A stretch of DNA of 64,000 nucleotides from VGNY01 sp964549635. GTDB lineage: Bacteria > Chloroflexota > Dehalococcoidia > GIF9 > UBA5629. Shown here one piece after another: positions 36,701 to 45,257 of the stretch. The stretch spans positions 62,001 through 126,000 of the forward strand of contig CAZJVJ010000003.1 in the NCBI GenBank assembly GCA_964549635.1, in the 5' to 3' direction. The notes beneath the pieces are model-generated. The model ran no database searches. It was not told the origin of the DNA and worked only from the letters and a program-made list of their open reading frames with translations. The position numbers and the translations under genes were made by a program. Numbering within the stretch: the first letter of the stretch is position 1; every line of letters begins with the position of its first letter.

Positions 36701-38941
36701 GTGAGCAGCCCAATCCTTTTGTATTTGATAGTCCTGTGTACAACACTGCTCTTATCGTTGGGGATAGTCGGCTACCTGCGCTGGCGAAAAAGCAGGTGGT
36801 GGGTTTTGTCTCTAGCTATTTGCGGCTCGCTGGCTGTTTATATCCTAGTCGGAGGCATTCTAAGGATAGCCCAAAGCTTTTACTGGGTCAATCATAACCC
36901 TGATATTTATCGCGAGGGAAAGATAGTTGATGGGATGGCTGACGGGCAGACCAGTATCACTCCAATTTTGGTGGAGCGAAATAGGTATCAAACACTTACC
37001 CTCACTTTTCGTGTTGGGGAACATGGCATCAAGCAAGGAGGTGGTCTCATCCTTCGTCTGGGCAAAATTATTGCTGTAGGGGGTCAGTTGAAATTTTACG
37101 ATTGCTTTTACCAGGACATGTGGGATGAGACCCTCCAAGTAAGCAAACCTTCTGCGCAGGGATATGTAAGAGTAGAGGCTCCAGAAGGGGTAAAAATAGT
37201 TTTGAGCAAGCCCTCTGCTCCGCCGCATAGGAATTTCTTGCTAAATACCTTTGTCTTGGATGTTGCTAGATACCGAAAACATCCTTCATCTCCGATATAC
37301 TATCCCTTAAATGTGGCTAGACGGCATGAGATACACCTTAAGCTAGTAAGAGGTTCTTTAGGATCAGGGGAGCAGGTGAAGCTCGTGCTGGGTGATACTT
37401 CTCGAGGTAGTCCTGGCTGGAAAATGCCTGACGGTGAAGCAGATGTAGACTTTATTTTATACGTTGACCAGGATGCAAGTGGGCGATACCGTATGGTCTC
37501 TTCCTATGCTACGCTAGAAGTCTGTGGTGGTCAAATGGCCTCATTGGACGTACTGGCTCCCAGCACCCCGACTTTGCAAAAAAGTTTTACTGTTGTGGTG
37601 AAGGCTCTGGATAAAGATGGCTTTCTTTCTATGTTATATGACGGCAATTTGTCATTCCTACCGCAAGAGGGAATAGAGTTTGCCACAGGAGACTACACCT
37701 TTTCCCCGTTGGATCGTGGAGTTGCTGAAATACAGGCTCGGGTCACAGCTCCTGGCACTTATCGCATCCATGTCAGAGACAATGCCACTGGTAAAATTTA
37801 TACCAGCAACCCAATTTTAGTAAACCCGTCTGCGGAAAAATACATCTACTGGGGTGATTTGCATCAACACACCACTTTGGGAAAGGATGCTAACCGTAAC
37901 CCTCAGTACGTTTATGAACGCAATCGCCGCATAGACCGCTTTGATTTTGCCTCTATAAGTATCCATGACCTTTTTGACTACTGGGGATTGCCTCCCAGTC
38001 AAGAAGAATGGGAGTATTTAGTAGACCTTAATGAGCGATATTATGTACCAGGGGAATTCGTAACTATCAACGGCTATGAATGGACTGATTATTATCATGG
38101 ACACCGCAATATTTACTACGCCCCGGATGAAAGTCCTATTTTAGTTTCTTATCTAGACGCAGCAACCCCGGCGGAATTGCAGCAAGTCTTGGGAAATCGC
38201 CGTTATCTAGTGATACCTCACCATACTGCTTGGCGGCTTTTCTATGCTAGCGTTCCTTATAACTGGGGTAGCCGGGATTGGGAACAGTTGCGCCTAGTGG
38301 AGATATTTTCCAAACACGGTAACAGCGACTATTTTGATGCCCCTTTTCCCATACATCATGACATCACCCCGTTTTTCACCTACCTTTATGGTGAGAAGAG
38401 TCACAGAGCATATGAAAATACCGGCTCGTACGTCAGGGAGGCTCTGTCACGGGGATACCGTCTTGGGTTTATTGCCGGTGGTGATAGCCACTGGGCAAGA
38501 GGAAGCAAAGCTTTTGGTGCTCGTATCACCAAGGATTATCAGCCTGGACTACAGGCAGTTTATTCCACCAACCTCACTCGAGAGGGCATTTTCGAAGCGA
38601 TGTGGCAGAGAAATACTTATGCCACCACTGGTGCTCGAATTATTGTGGATTTCCGAATTAACAATTGCCTAATGGGCTCAGAGATATACAGCAATGAGTC
38701 TAACGTCATGATATTTTGTTCAGTAAAAGCGACGGCACCGCTTAAGTGTGTTGAGATTTGGAAATACTCAAGCTCTAAAGGTTATGAGCTTTTTTACAGA
38801 GACGGTGAGGGGCAGCTTGAGCTGGAGTGCAGAATCGAGGACAATGCATTTAGGGAAAGCGCTTTGTACTTCGCACACATAATCCAAGTTGATGGACATC
38901 TAGCCTGGGCTAGTCCAATATGGGTTGACAAACCATATTGA
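36701..38941 (+). CDS. Membrane-anchored DUF3604 protein with PHP-like metal motifs
   Basis: 746 residues from a GTG start 4 bp after the GH3 gene. The N-terminus has two hydrophobic helices (about residues 3-24 and 32-56), then a beta-rich region to about residue 375. The C-terminal part is a DUF3604 domain: YWGDLHQHTTLGKDANRNP near residue 383 resembles the HxH metal motif of PHP phosphoesterases, with HDLFDYWG and FIAGGDSHWARGSKAFG later. The large soluble part probably faces outward. DUF3604 proteins have no firmly established activity. Position at the end of the sugar operon suggests a role in carbohydrate or sulfated/phosphorylated glycan handling, which I cannot prove. Confidence 0.78.
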   Translation: MSSPILLYLIVLCTTLLLSLGIVGYLRWRKSRWWVLSLAICGSLAVYILVGGILRIAQSFYWVNHNPDIYREGKIVDGMADGQTSITPILVERNRYQTLTLTFRVGEHGIKQGGGLILRLGKIIAVGGQLKFYDCFYQDMWDETLQVSKPSAQGYVRVEAPEGVKIVLSKPSAPPHRNFLLNTFVLDVARYRKHPSSPIYYPLNVARRHEIHLKLVRGSLGSGEQVKLVLGDTSRGSPGWKMPDGEADVDFILYVDQDASGRYRMVSSYATLEVCGGQMASLDVLAPSTPTLQKSFTVVVKALDKDGFLSMLYDGNLSFLPQEGIEFATGDYTFSPLDRGVAEIQARVTAPGTYRIHVRDNATGKIYTSNPILVNPSAEKYIYWGDLHQHTTLGKDANRNPQYVYERNRRIDRFDFASISIHDLFDYWGLPPSQEEWEYLVDLNERYYVPGEFVTINGYEWTDYYHGHRNIYYAPDESPILVSYLDAATPAELQQVLGNRRYLVIPHHTAWRLFYASVPYNWGSRDWEQLRLVEIFSKHGNSDYFDAPFPIHHDITPFFTYLYGEKSHRAYENTGSYVREALSRGYRLGFIAGGDSHWARGSKAFGARITKDYQPGLQAVYSTNLTREGIFEAMWQRNTYATTGARIIVDFRINNCLMGSEIYSNESNVMIFCSVKATAPLKCVEIWKYSSSKGYELFYRDGEGQLELECRIEDNAFRESALYFAHIIQVDGHLAWASPIWVDKPY

Positions 38942-38983
38942 ATTCTCCAACAAGTTTTTTATTTTTACATATGGCGTAAAAGG

Positions 38984-38989
38984 TATAAT
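38984..38989 (+). promoter_or_regulatory. Candidate -10 box upstream of the cysteine synthase gene
   Basis: A perfect TATAAT in an AT-rich stretch, 88 bp before the ATG at 39078. The matching -35 is poor (AT-rich run near 38961). No hairpin or riboswitch-like element was recognised in the leader. Confidence 0.4.
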
Positions 38990-39077
38990 ACAATGGTGCG
39001 CGAGGCAGGTCATTTGATTTACGGAACCAGGTTGTCGTAGACTACTTTTTGATATTAAAAATCTCTATGAGGATGGC

Positions 39078-40010
39078 ATGAAAACTACAAGCGATAGAAA
39101 ATTCACTCTATTCAATGCTATTGGCAACACCCCACTGGTAGAGCTTCGAAATATAAACGGGAACCCCAGGATTAGAATTTTGGGGAAGTTCGAAGGTGCT
39201 AATCCCGGTGGTTCAGTAAAAGACCGCCCCGCTTACTATATGATAATAAAGGCTGAGGAAGCCGGTTTGCTTACCAGGGAGAAAACCATAGTTGAGCCGA
39301 CATCAGGTAACATGGGGATTGCCTTGGCTATGATAGGGGCAGCAAGTGGTTACCGTGTCAAACTTTTCATGCCGGAGTGTGTTAGTACAGAGAGGCAACG
39401 TACGCTTGCTGCGCTCGGTGCTGAAGTTATACTCACACCTGCAGAAGAAGGCACGGACGGTGCCATAAGAAGAGCTTGGCAACTAGTAAACGAAGACCCT
39501 GAGAAATATTACATGCCAAACCAGTTCGATAACGAGAGCAACGTGCTGGCTCATTATGAGACCACTGGGCCCGAGGTTTTCACTCAAACTGGGGGTGAAG
39601 TTGATGTCTTTGTTGCCGGTATAGGGACAACAGGAACGCTAATGGGAACGGGTAAATATCTGAAAGAGAAAAAACCCAGAATAAAGATAGTAGCAGTGGA
39701 ACCTACAGAGGGGCACACAATACAGGGATTAAAGAATATGAATGAATCTATAGTTCCTAAAATCTATCGTCCAGAAATGTCTGACGAAAAGATCGTAATC
39801 GAAGATGATGAGGCGTTTGAGACAACCAGGCTACTGGCTGTTAAAGAGGGACTCTTCGTTGGTATGTCAAGTGGCGCGGCAGTAGCCGGAGCATTACGGA
39901 TAGCCAAAGAACTGAACTCGGGCACGATCGTGGTTATTTTGCCTGACCGTGGTGACCGCTATTTAAGCACTACGCTGTTCCGTTCATTTTGCGCTAAATG
40001 CCCACCATAG
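39078..40010 (+). CDS. Cysteine synthase family PLP enzyme (CysM/CysK-like)
   Basis: 310 residues. The PLP lysine is in NPGGSVKDRPAYYM near residue 50, the substrate loop is PTSGNMGIALAM, and the phosphate-cradle loop is GIGTTGTLMGTGKYL. The C-terminal FVGMSSGAAVAGAL is also conserved. It makes cysteine from O-acetylserine (or O-phosphoserine) and sulfide. CysM versus CysK and the sulfur donor cannot be decided from sequence. A CAKCP tail at the extreme C-terminus is unusual and might bind metal. It converges with the HDAC-like gene 8 bp downstream. Confidence 0.88.
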   Translation: MKTTSDRKFTLFNAIGNTPLVELRNINGNPRIRILGKFEGANPGGSVKDRPAYYMIIKAEEAGLLTREKTIVEPTSGNMGIALAMIGAASGYRVKLFMPECVSTERQRTLAALGAEVILTPAEEGTDGAIRRAWQLVNEDPEKYYMPNQFDNESNVLAHYETTGPEVFTQTGGEVDVFVAGIGTTGTLMGTGKYLKEKKPRIKIVAVEPTEGHTIQGLKNMNESIVPKIYRPEMSDEKIVIEDDEAFETTRLLAVKEGLFVGMSSGAAVAGALRIAKELNSGTIVVILPDRGDRYLSTTLFRSFCAKCPP

Positions 40011-40018
40011 ACTGCTTT

Positions 40019-40768
40019 TCAGCCAAATCCCTCAAGGAAAGCTTTAACATTCTTGCCTAGGACACTGTGATTGTAACCACCCTCTAACACTGCGAACCTG
40101 TAACCTTTACAGTTCTTTTCAGCAGCGTCCTTGATTAGATTTCCAATAGTAAAGTAGTCATGCGTAGTTAGCAGACCACCCCAATCTTCAATATGGCGGT
40201 CAAAACCTGCCGAAACTGCTATTATAGAGTATTCTCTTTCCTCCTTAAGTCTTTTGGCTATTTGTCCAAGAAAGTTTTCGCGGTCGCTAGCCTCTGGATG
40301 GAAATATTTGATTTTGCTGCCAGAAAAGATGTTGTTTGTGCCATCTCCGAAGTGCAGGTCAAAGTCCAAAATTAAAGCAGATGTAATCAAATTTGCGCTT
40401 TGAAGTTTAGCCAAAGCTATAGCGATGTTGTTAAAGTAGCAGAACCCCCAGCAATGGTCAACACTGGCATGATGCCCTGGCGGCCTGATGAGACCAAAGC
40501 TAGCCTCCCCCTTTAAGGCTATCTGGGCAGCGTTAATTGCCCCACCGGCAGCCAAGCAGGCGATTTCGAAAAGGTGTTTATCCCTTTTGATTGACTCTAT
40601 GTGATACTGAGAATGAACCCTTATTAAATCGTCTTCGAAAGCTGGCTGTGGTTGAATGAAATCATATTTCCCTTCGAGTTCCTTTAAAATTGACTCGATC
40701 CGCCCCGGGCTTGCAGCAGGATCAGAGGCATAAACTTCAGTATAACGAGGATGGTAAACTACTTTCAC
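40019..40768 (-). CDS. Histone deacetylase-like amidohydrolase
   Basis: 249 residues, clearly shorter than the usual 300-350 of the family. The core is intact: RPPGHHA with the catalytic His pair near residue 95, DFDLHFGDGT with the Zn ligands Asp and His near residue 135, AGFDRH with the third Zn ligand, and GGYNHSVLG. Bacterial members deacetylate acetylpolyamines, acetoin-related or protein lysine substrates. No clue to the substrate comes from the neighbours. The N-terminal VVYHPRYTEVYASDPAASPGR looks like a genuine start. Confidence 0.82.
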   Translation of the reverse strand: MKVVYHPRYTEVYASDPAASPGRIESILKELEGKYDFIQPQPAFEDDLIRVHSQYHIESIKRDKHLFEIACLAAGGAINAAQIALKGEASFGLIRPPGHHASVDHCWGFCYFNNIAIALAKLQSANLITSALILDFDLHFGDGTNNIFSGSKIKYFHPEASDRENFLGQIAKRLKEEREYSIIAVSAGFDRHIEDWGGLLTTHDYFTIGNLIKDAAEKNCKGYRFAVLEGGYNHSVLGKNVKAFLEGFG

Positions 40769-40808
40769 TTTTATACTTACAGCCTATCTCACGATATGAA
40801 CTATGTTG

Positions 40809-41457
40809 TTAGATCCATTTCAAAATGCCCATGAACAAAGTTAGACAGATGATGTCAAAAGAGAATATTGCTCCCACTATGATTGCCTTCTTCCTCATGC
40901 TCTCCATGTCATATATACAGAAGAAAAAAGAAAAAGCAAAGATGTCCTACCGAAAAATTAGGTATGGCGCACTTTCGTTCCACCATGGACAATCCAAAGT
41001 GAAGTGCACCAATAGCAGTTAATAGACGCTCTACAAATACACAAAACACTGAAGCAATGATAGCAAAAAGTAACCTATTAGGGATGCCCAAGATCTTCAT
41101 TTTCTTGTCTTTGGGCAGCATTTTGCTGAAGCCGATACCGGGGATAACAAACATAAATCAGAATTCGATATTAAAGCCTATTAGAATCAGATAGGCTATT
41201 TGCTCGGGGGCGCCACAAAGCGGGGCGTATTGAGTAAAATGGAAAACCAGACCATTTCAGATCTCGTTTTAAACCAGTCTGTGCCCCAGAATCCCAAGCC
41301 AGCAAAAAGCAAGACTCCGGTCTCCTTTCTCAACCTTATTGGCGTTTAACAAGGACAACAAGAGCAATAGTGCAATGACATACCATTAAAATAGGGTTAC
41401 CTCTCGCAATATACTTAATGATTGCTCAGCTGACTCTACCGATAAAACTCCGTACAT
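40809..41457 (-). pseudogene. Decayed integral membrane protein gene
   Basis: Reading the minus strand from an ATG at 41457, pieces of one membrane protein appear in shifting frames. The first gives MYGVLSVESAEQSLSILREV up to an internal TAA, with WYVIALLLLLSLLNANKV after it. Then, shifted, FAGLGFWGTDWFKTRSEMVW; then EQIAYLILIGFNIEF, a TGA, and KMKILGIPNRLLFAIIASV; and finally, shifted again, YDMESMRKKAIIVGAIFSFD with a stop at 40809. At least two stop codons and three frameshifts are needed. The family is unknown to me. The 81-residue frame at 40909-41154 is only one piece of it. Confidence 0.75.
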
Positions 41458-41545
41458 CTGAATCATAAGGTGCTTAGTTAGTTTTCAAAAACGCAGTGGC
41501 AATGTTAGCCCCCGTTTTGGGCTTTTAAAAAATAAGATGTTTAAA

Positions 41546-42742
41546 TCATTTCAGTTGCTCTCTGGAATAGTTGAGTATACGTCGCGCTACGATAAGCATG
41601 TTAATCTGGCCAGTCCCCTCAAAGAGGTCGTTTATCTTAGCGTCACGCATCCATTTCTCAAGTAGGTTCTTTCTAGAGTAGCCCAGCGGTCCCATAATCT
41701 CAACCGCTTTCTGAGTGATCTTCGTAATTGCCAGCCCAGCTTTTGCCTTGGCCATTGATGCCTCTAGATTATTAGGTTGAAACTGGCTCATCATCCAAAG
41801 CGCTCTCAAGGTTAATAGCTTTGCTGCCTTGTAATTGGCCTCCATATCCATCACGTCACGTTCAAGGGCAGTCAGCTTCTGTCGTGGTAAGCCGTAACGA
41901 ATTTTGATACCTTCCTTCTCCAAAGTTTCTTTGACAAAATCTAAAGCAGCACGACCCACCCCAAGGGCTTGAGCTGCCACAATAGGTCTGGTGGCATCAA
42001 AGGTAGCCATTGCCCCCTTGAATCCTTTAGTGCCTTCCTTATCCATCTTCTTGACTTCAGGGCTACCTAATATGTTTTCATAGGGGATTCGACAATTATC
42101 GAAAACTAATGTGGCGGTATCGCTAGCTCTGATACCTAGCTTTTTTTCTAACTTCTCTACTCGTAAACCGGGGGTCCCAGCTTCTACAACAAATGGTTTT
42201 ATGCCGGCTCGCCCCGCCGATTTGTCTACGGTTGCCCAGACTACTACAAAGCCGTTAGAATCTTGCAAAGCCCTTTTTCCCCAGGTGACGAATATTTTTT
42301 CACCGTTAATCACCCATTCATTACCGTCTTGCACCGCAGTAGTGGTGATAGCAGAGGTATCAGAACCGCAGCCAGCCTCTGTCATAGCCATAGCGCCCCA
42401 TTTTGGTCCACCCTCGTTAAAGCGAGACAGAAAGCGCTCTAGCTGCTCCTTGGTTCCGCTGGCAAAGACAGCAGCCCCTCCAAGCGCTGGGCCTGGTATA
42501 CATAGGTAAAGGCCAGCATCACCCCAGCAAAGCTCCTCAGTCCTGAGTGCTGCTGTTATGTCTAATCCGACAGCTAAGGCACCTTCACGTCTTTTTTCCC
42601 AGAGCTTATTAATAAGCTCATTTGGGCTATCATGCTCATGCTCGTCATAATAGCGGCTGATAGGTCGAAACATCTCTTCAGCGAGCTTGTGTGCTGCCTC
42701 TATAGCCTCTTTTTGTTCTGGAGTCGGTTCGAAATCTATCAT
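41546..42742 (-). CDS. Acyl-CoA dehydrogenase (catalytic Glu present)
   Basis: 398 residues, the usual length. Typical motifs are WGAMAMTEAGCGSDTSA for FAD and substrate contacts near residue 135, INGEKIFVTWG, and near the C-terminus INDLFEGTGQINMLIVARRI, where the Glu of FEGT is the expected catalytic base. It oxidises an acyl-CoA at the alpha-beta position and passes electrons to an ETF. The substrate is unknown. It is preceded by 21 bp by a second acyl-CoA dehydrogenase gene on the same strand; the two likely form a heteromer. Confidence 0.9.
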   Translation of the reverse strand: MIDFEPTPEQKEAIEAAHKLAEEMFRPISRYYDEHEHDSPNELINKLWEKRREGALAVGLDITAALRTEELCWGDAGLYLCIPGPALGGAAVFASGTKEQLERFLSRFNEGGPKWGAMAMTEAGCGSDTSAITTTAVQDGNEWVINGEKIFVTWGKRALQDSNGFVVVWATVDKSAGRAGIKPFVVEAGTPGLRVEKLEKKLGIRASDTATLVFDNCRIPYENILGSPEVKKMDKEGTKGFKGAMATFDATRPIVAAQALGVGRAALDFVKETLEKEGIKIRYGLPRQKLTALERDVMDMEANYKAAKLLTLRALWMMSQFQPNNLEASMAKAKAGLAITKITQKAVEIMGPLGYSRKNLLEKWMRDAKINDLFEGTGQINMLIVARRILNYSREQLK

Positions 42743-42763
42743 CCTGTGTTATTCCTCCTTCTA

Positions 42764-43858
42764 CTATACGATAGCCATGCCATCGAAGGTGGCAAAACCC
42801 CGTCCGTTTCTCAACCATAATTCCACGGGGTGATCCCGTATATACCCGTGACCGCCTAATATTTGCACAGCTCTATCGGTTACCATCATTACCATGTCAT
42901 CAGCATAGTTCTTCACTAAAGAAGCCTCTTTTGTCGCGTCCTCTTTACGATCGAGTCGCCAAGCAGCTTCCCAGGTCATCAACCTCGTGGCATCAATCTC
43001 AATTGCCATCTCTGCCAGCATAAAGGCGATCGCCTGACGAGCAGCAATAGGCTCACCGAAAGCTACACGTTCCTTAGCATAATCTCTGGAGTATTCGAAG
43101 GCTGCCTTGGCCACCCCTACAGCCATTGCCGACAGTGCCACCTTAGAGCAGTTAAGGATACGGCTGAAATCGCAACCATTTTCACCACCGAGCCGGTTCT
43201 CTTTGGGAATACGGCAATCTTTAATGAAGAGTTCATAGGTGGCTAGTGCTTTTATCCCCATGTTCTTCTCTCTCTCGCCCACCTCAAGACCATTAATACC
43301 CTTTTCAATGATGAAGCCCTGGGTCTTGCCCCTTTCATTGGCGTAGACTATAAGCAACTCAGCATCAGCAGCAAGCGGAACGTAGCATTTTTGCCCGTTG
43401 ATGATGTAGATGCTGTCTTCGAGTTTAGCGGTGGTTGATAGAGAGTAGGGGTCAAAGGCAAATTTAGGCTCGATAAGGGCAGCGGTCGCCGCTTTGAAAT
43501 TAGCACCGCAGAAAGCAGGCAAGTACTTCTTTTTTTGCTCCTCTATACCCATTTCCAATATGGGGTTAACCACCAAGGCAGGGCAGAGTATATGCATAGC
43601 TATAGCAAGGTCCCCCCATGCTAGCTCCTCAGCAATCAGTACACCCGTAACGGCGGAGCGCTCACCACCAGCTCCACCATATTCCTCAGGTATGCTGCTG
43701 GATATAAGTCCAAGTTGCCAGGCTGTGTTTACTATATGCTCGGGTATCATGCCGCCCTCATCACACTCTCTGTGGTGCTTTCGCATCTCATCATTAGCAA
43801 ATTGCTGCACCATTTTCACTATCATCAGTTGCTCTTCAGTAGGGCTGAACGAAATCAT
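42764..43858 (-). CDS. Acyl-CoA dehydrogenase, truncated at the catalytic region
   Basis: 364 residues, about 20-30 shorter than the family. The N-terminal and middle domains are normal (IPEEYGGAGGERSAV, YIINGQKCYVPLAAD, ILGGHGYIRDHPVELW). The protein ends with FATFDGMAIV where other members have Y/F-E-G-T followed by about 20 residues. So the catalytic Glu position holds Asp in FDGM and the C-terminal helix is missing. This looks like the non-catalytic partner of a heteromeric acyl-CoA dehydrogenase, with the gene at 41546-42742 as the active subunit. A ribosome site (aaaggag) precedes the ATG. Confidence 0.88.
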   Translation of the reverse strand: MISFSPTEEQLMIVKMVQQFANDEMRKHHRECDEGGMIPEHIVNTAWQLGLISSSIPEEYGGAGGERSAVTGVLIAEELAWGDLAIAMHILCPALVVNPILEMGIEEQKKKYLPAFCGANFKAATAALIEPKFAFDPYSLSTTAKLEDSIYIINGQKCYVPLAADAELLIVYANERGKTQGFIIEKGINGLEVGEREKNMGIKALATYELFIKDCRIPKENRLGGENGCDFSRILNCSKVALSAMAVGVAKAAFEYSRDYAKERVAFGEPIAARQAIAFMLAEMAIEIDATRLMTWEAAWRLDRKEDATKEASLVKNYADDMVMMVTDRAVQILGGHGYIRDHPVELWLRNGRGFATFDGMAIV

Positions 43859-43958
43859 CTGTCGCTCCTTTCAATTCTCTTTGCACACACTCAAGAGAGC
43901 TAGGCTTCAATAGTAACATCGTCTGGGTTATAAGTCAAAAAGGCAATCGAGTACGATA

Positions 43959-43988
43959 TTGATCTTCACAGAAAACTTGCTTTATAAT
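43959..43988 (+). promoter_or_regulatory. Promoter of the pyridoxamine-oxidase-like gene
   Basis: TTGATC (43959-43964) and TATAAT (43983-43988) with an 18-bp spacer. Transcription would begin near 43995, which leaves a normal leader for the ATG at 44024 with its ggagga site at 44008-44013. Confidence 0.65.
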
Positions 43989-44023
43989 GGCTCAGATAAC
44001 GGGGAATGGAGGAAACAATCAAA

Positions 44024-44416
44024 ATGGCGAAATTAACTGATGAAATGAAAGCACTGGTTACCAGCCAGCAAGCATTCATTGCTACTGCTACACCTAATGG
44101 TGTGCCGAACATTGCTACCAAAGGCAGTACCAGGGTTCTTGACGATGAACATATATTGTTCTTCGAGTTGACAGGTGGCCGCACCTGGGAAAACCTGCAA
44201 AAAAACCCGAAGGTAGCTATTGCCGTAGTCGACCGCAGCAAAATGCAAGGCTATCGCTTTGTGGGAACGGCACAACTGATTACTGAGGGTGAGCTTTACG
44301 CAGCGGCTCAGAAACTGGCTGAAATGTTGAAGCTTCCATTTCCTGCAAAGGCTGCAGTGAAGGTAGCAGTGGAGGAAATCTATAACTTAGGTAAAGGCGG
44401 ACAAATGGTGGTTTGA
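44024..44416 (+). CDS. Pyridoxamine 5'-phosphate oxidase-like FMN-binding protein
   Basis: About 130 residues. The split-barrel pattern is visible: AFIATATPNGVPNIATKG at the N-terminus, then LDDEHILFFELTGGRTWENL and NPKVAIAVVDR, as in small FMN- or F420-binding flavin reductase-like proteins. The earlier in-frame ATG at 44006 overlaps the ribosome site, so 44024 is favoured. The exact activity (general stress protein or pyridoxamine oxidase-like) is unknown. It is a single-gene unit. Confidence 0.8.
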   Translation: MAKLTDEMKALVTSQQAFIATATPNGVPNIATKGSTRVLDDEHILFFELTGGRTWENLQKNPKVAIAVVDRSKMQGYRFVGTAQLITEGELYAAAQKLAEMLKLPFPAKAAVKVAVEEIYNLGKGGQMVV

Positions 44417-44676
44417 GGTAAGAGGCTACCAAAAAACAAACGCTTTTCACACAATAAGTCAGATATCCAGAATTATAGAAACAGCCTTCAGGAGATATCG
44501 TCCCGATAAACAATTGCTACCTTAGAGACTTATCAAAAGTACTTGACAAGTTTTTTCTAAAAATTCCGCGTTAAAGAAGTCACTATTAAGTGTGGATCAA
44601 CTAAACACTTGCCTGGTATGTCTATTGACAGTCCCCAAAATAGGGCAGTCCAATAAAAGGGCTAATTTACAATATT

Positions 44677-44865
44677 TCAACTCCTAGCAAGAACGATGGC
44701 GGCATATACGACAAAGGACACAATAGCAATTAGAACAATTACTCCCATAGCAATAGCAAAACGTACCCGCCCGACCCTGTTTCCCAGGAGATCACCTAAA
44801 ACCATTGCCACAGCCACACCAATTATTATCTCTACAATTGTTATCGCGGTTTTTAAATCAGGCAT
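44677..44865 (-). CDS. Small two-helix membrane protein
   Basis: 62 residues with two membrane helices (about residues 7-26 and 34-58) joined by a short charged loop GNRVGRVR. An excellent ribosome site (aaggagg) lies 7 bp before the ATG, which marks it as a real gene. No family was recognised. It is monocistronic as far as I can see. The 260-bp stretch from 44417 to 44676 has no other feature. Confidence 0.7.
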   Translation of the reverse strand: MPDLKTAITIVEIIIGVAVAMVLGDLLGNRVGRVRFAIAMGVIVLIAIVSFVVYAAIVLARS

Positions 44866-45257
44866 AAGACTACCTCCTTGGTTATCCTATTATAACATGA
44901 ATTCCTAGCATGACAAGCCTGGCGCAAAAACTTGCCTAATTTCGCATATGGTTGTATGTGGAAAGCTTTACTATGTGTTCTTATGGTTTGCTCCCACTAA
45001 TCAAGATAAATGGCATTAGACCGTGAAGGCGAAGTTGCAAAGCAGAGGCTATGAATCTCGTATTCGATACGCCTAGCCTTTATGTTTGGAGCTGAAGTAC
45101 AAAGGTCTCATCCAGTTCTAATTGGGGTTTGAAAATCAAAGAATTGGTCTGATAGCAGATGTGCGAAGGGTTTTTAACTTCATCTACACCGATATTAATC
45201 ATGCCCTCTATGGCCGCATAATCTTTGGACCTGCGTGGGACTGTTAAACCAAAATTT

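Noticed and set aside
42111..42509. 132-codon plus-strand frame
   Set aside because: Antisense to an acyl-CoA dehydrogenase gene with clear motifs; no ribosome site.
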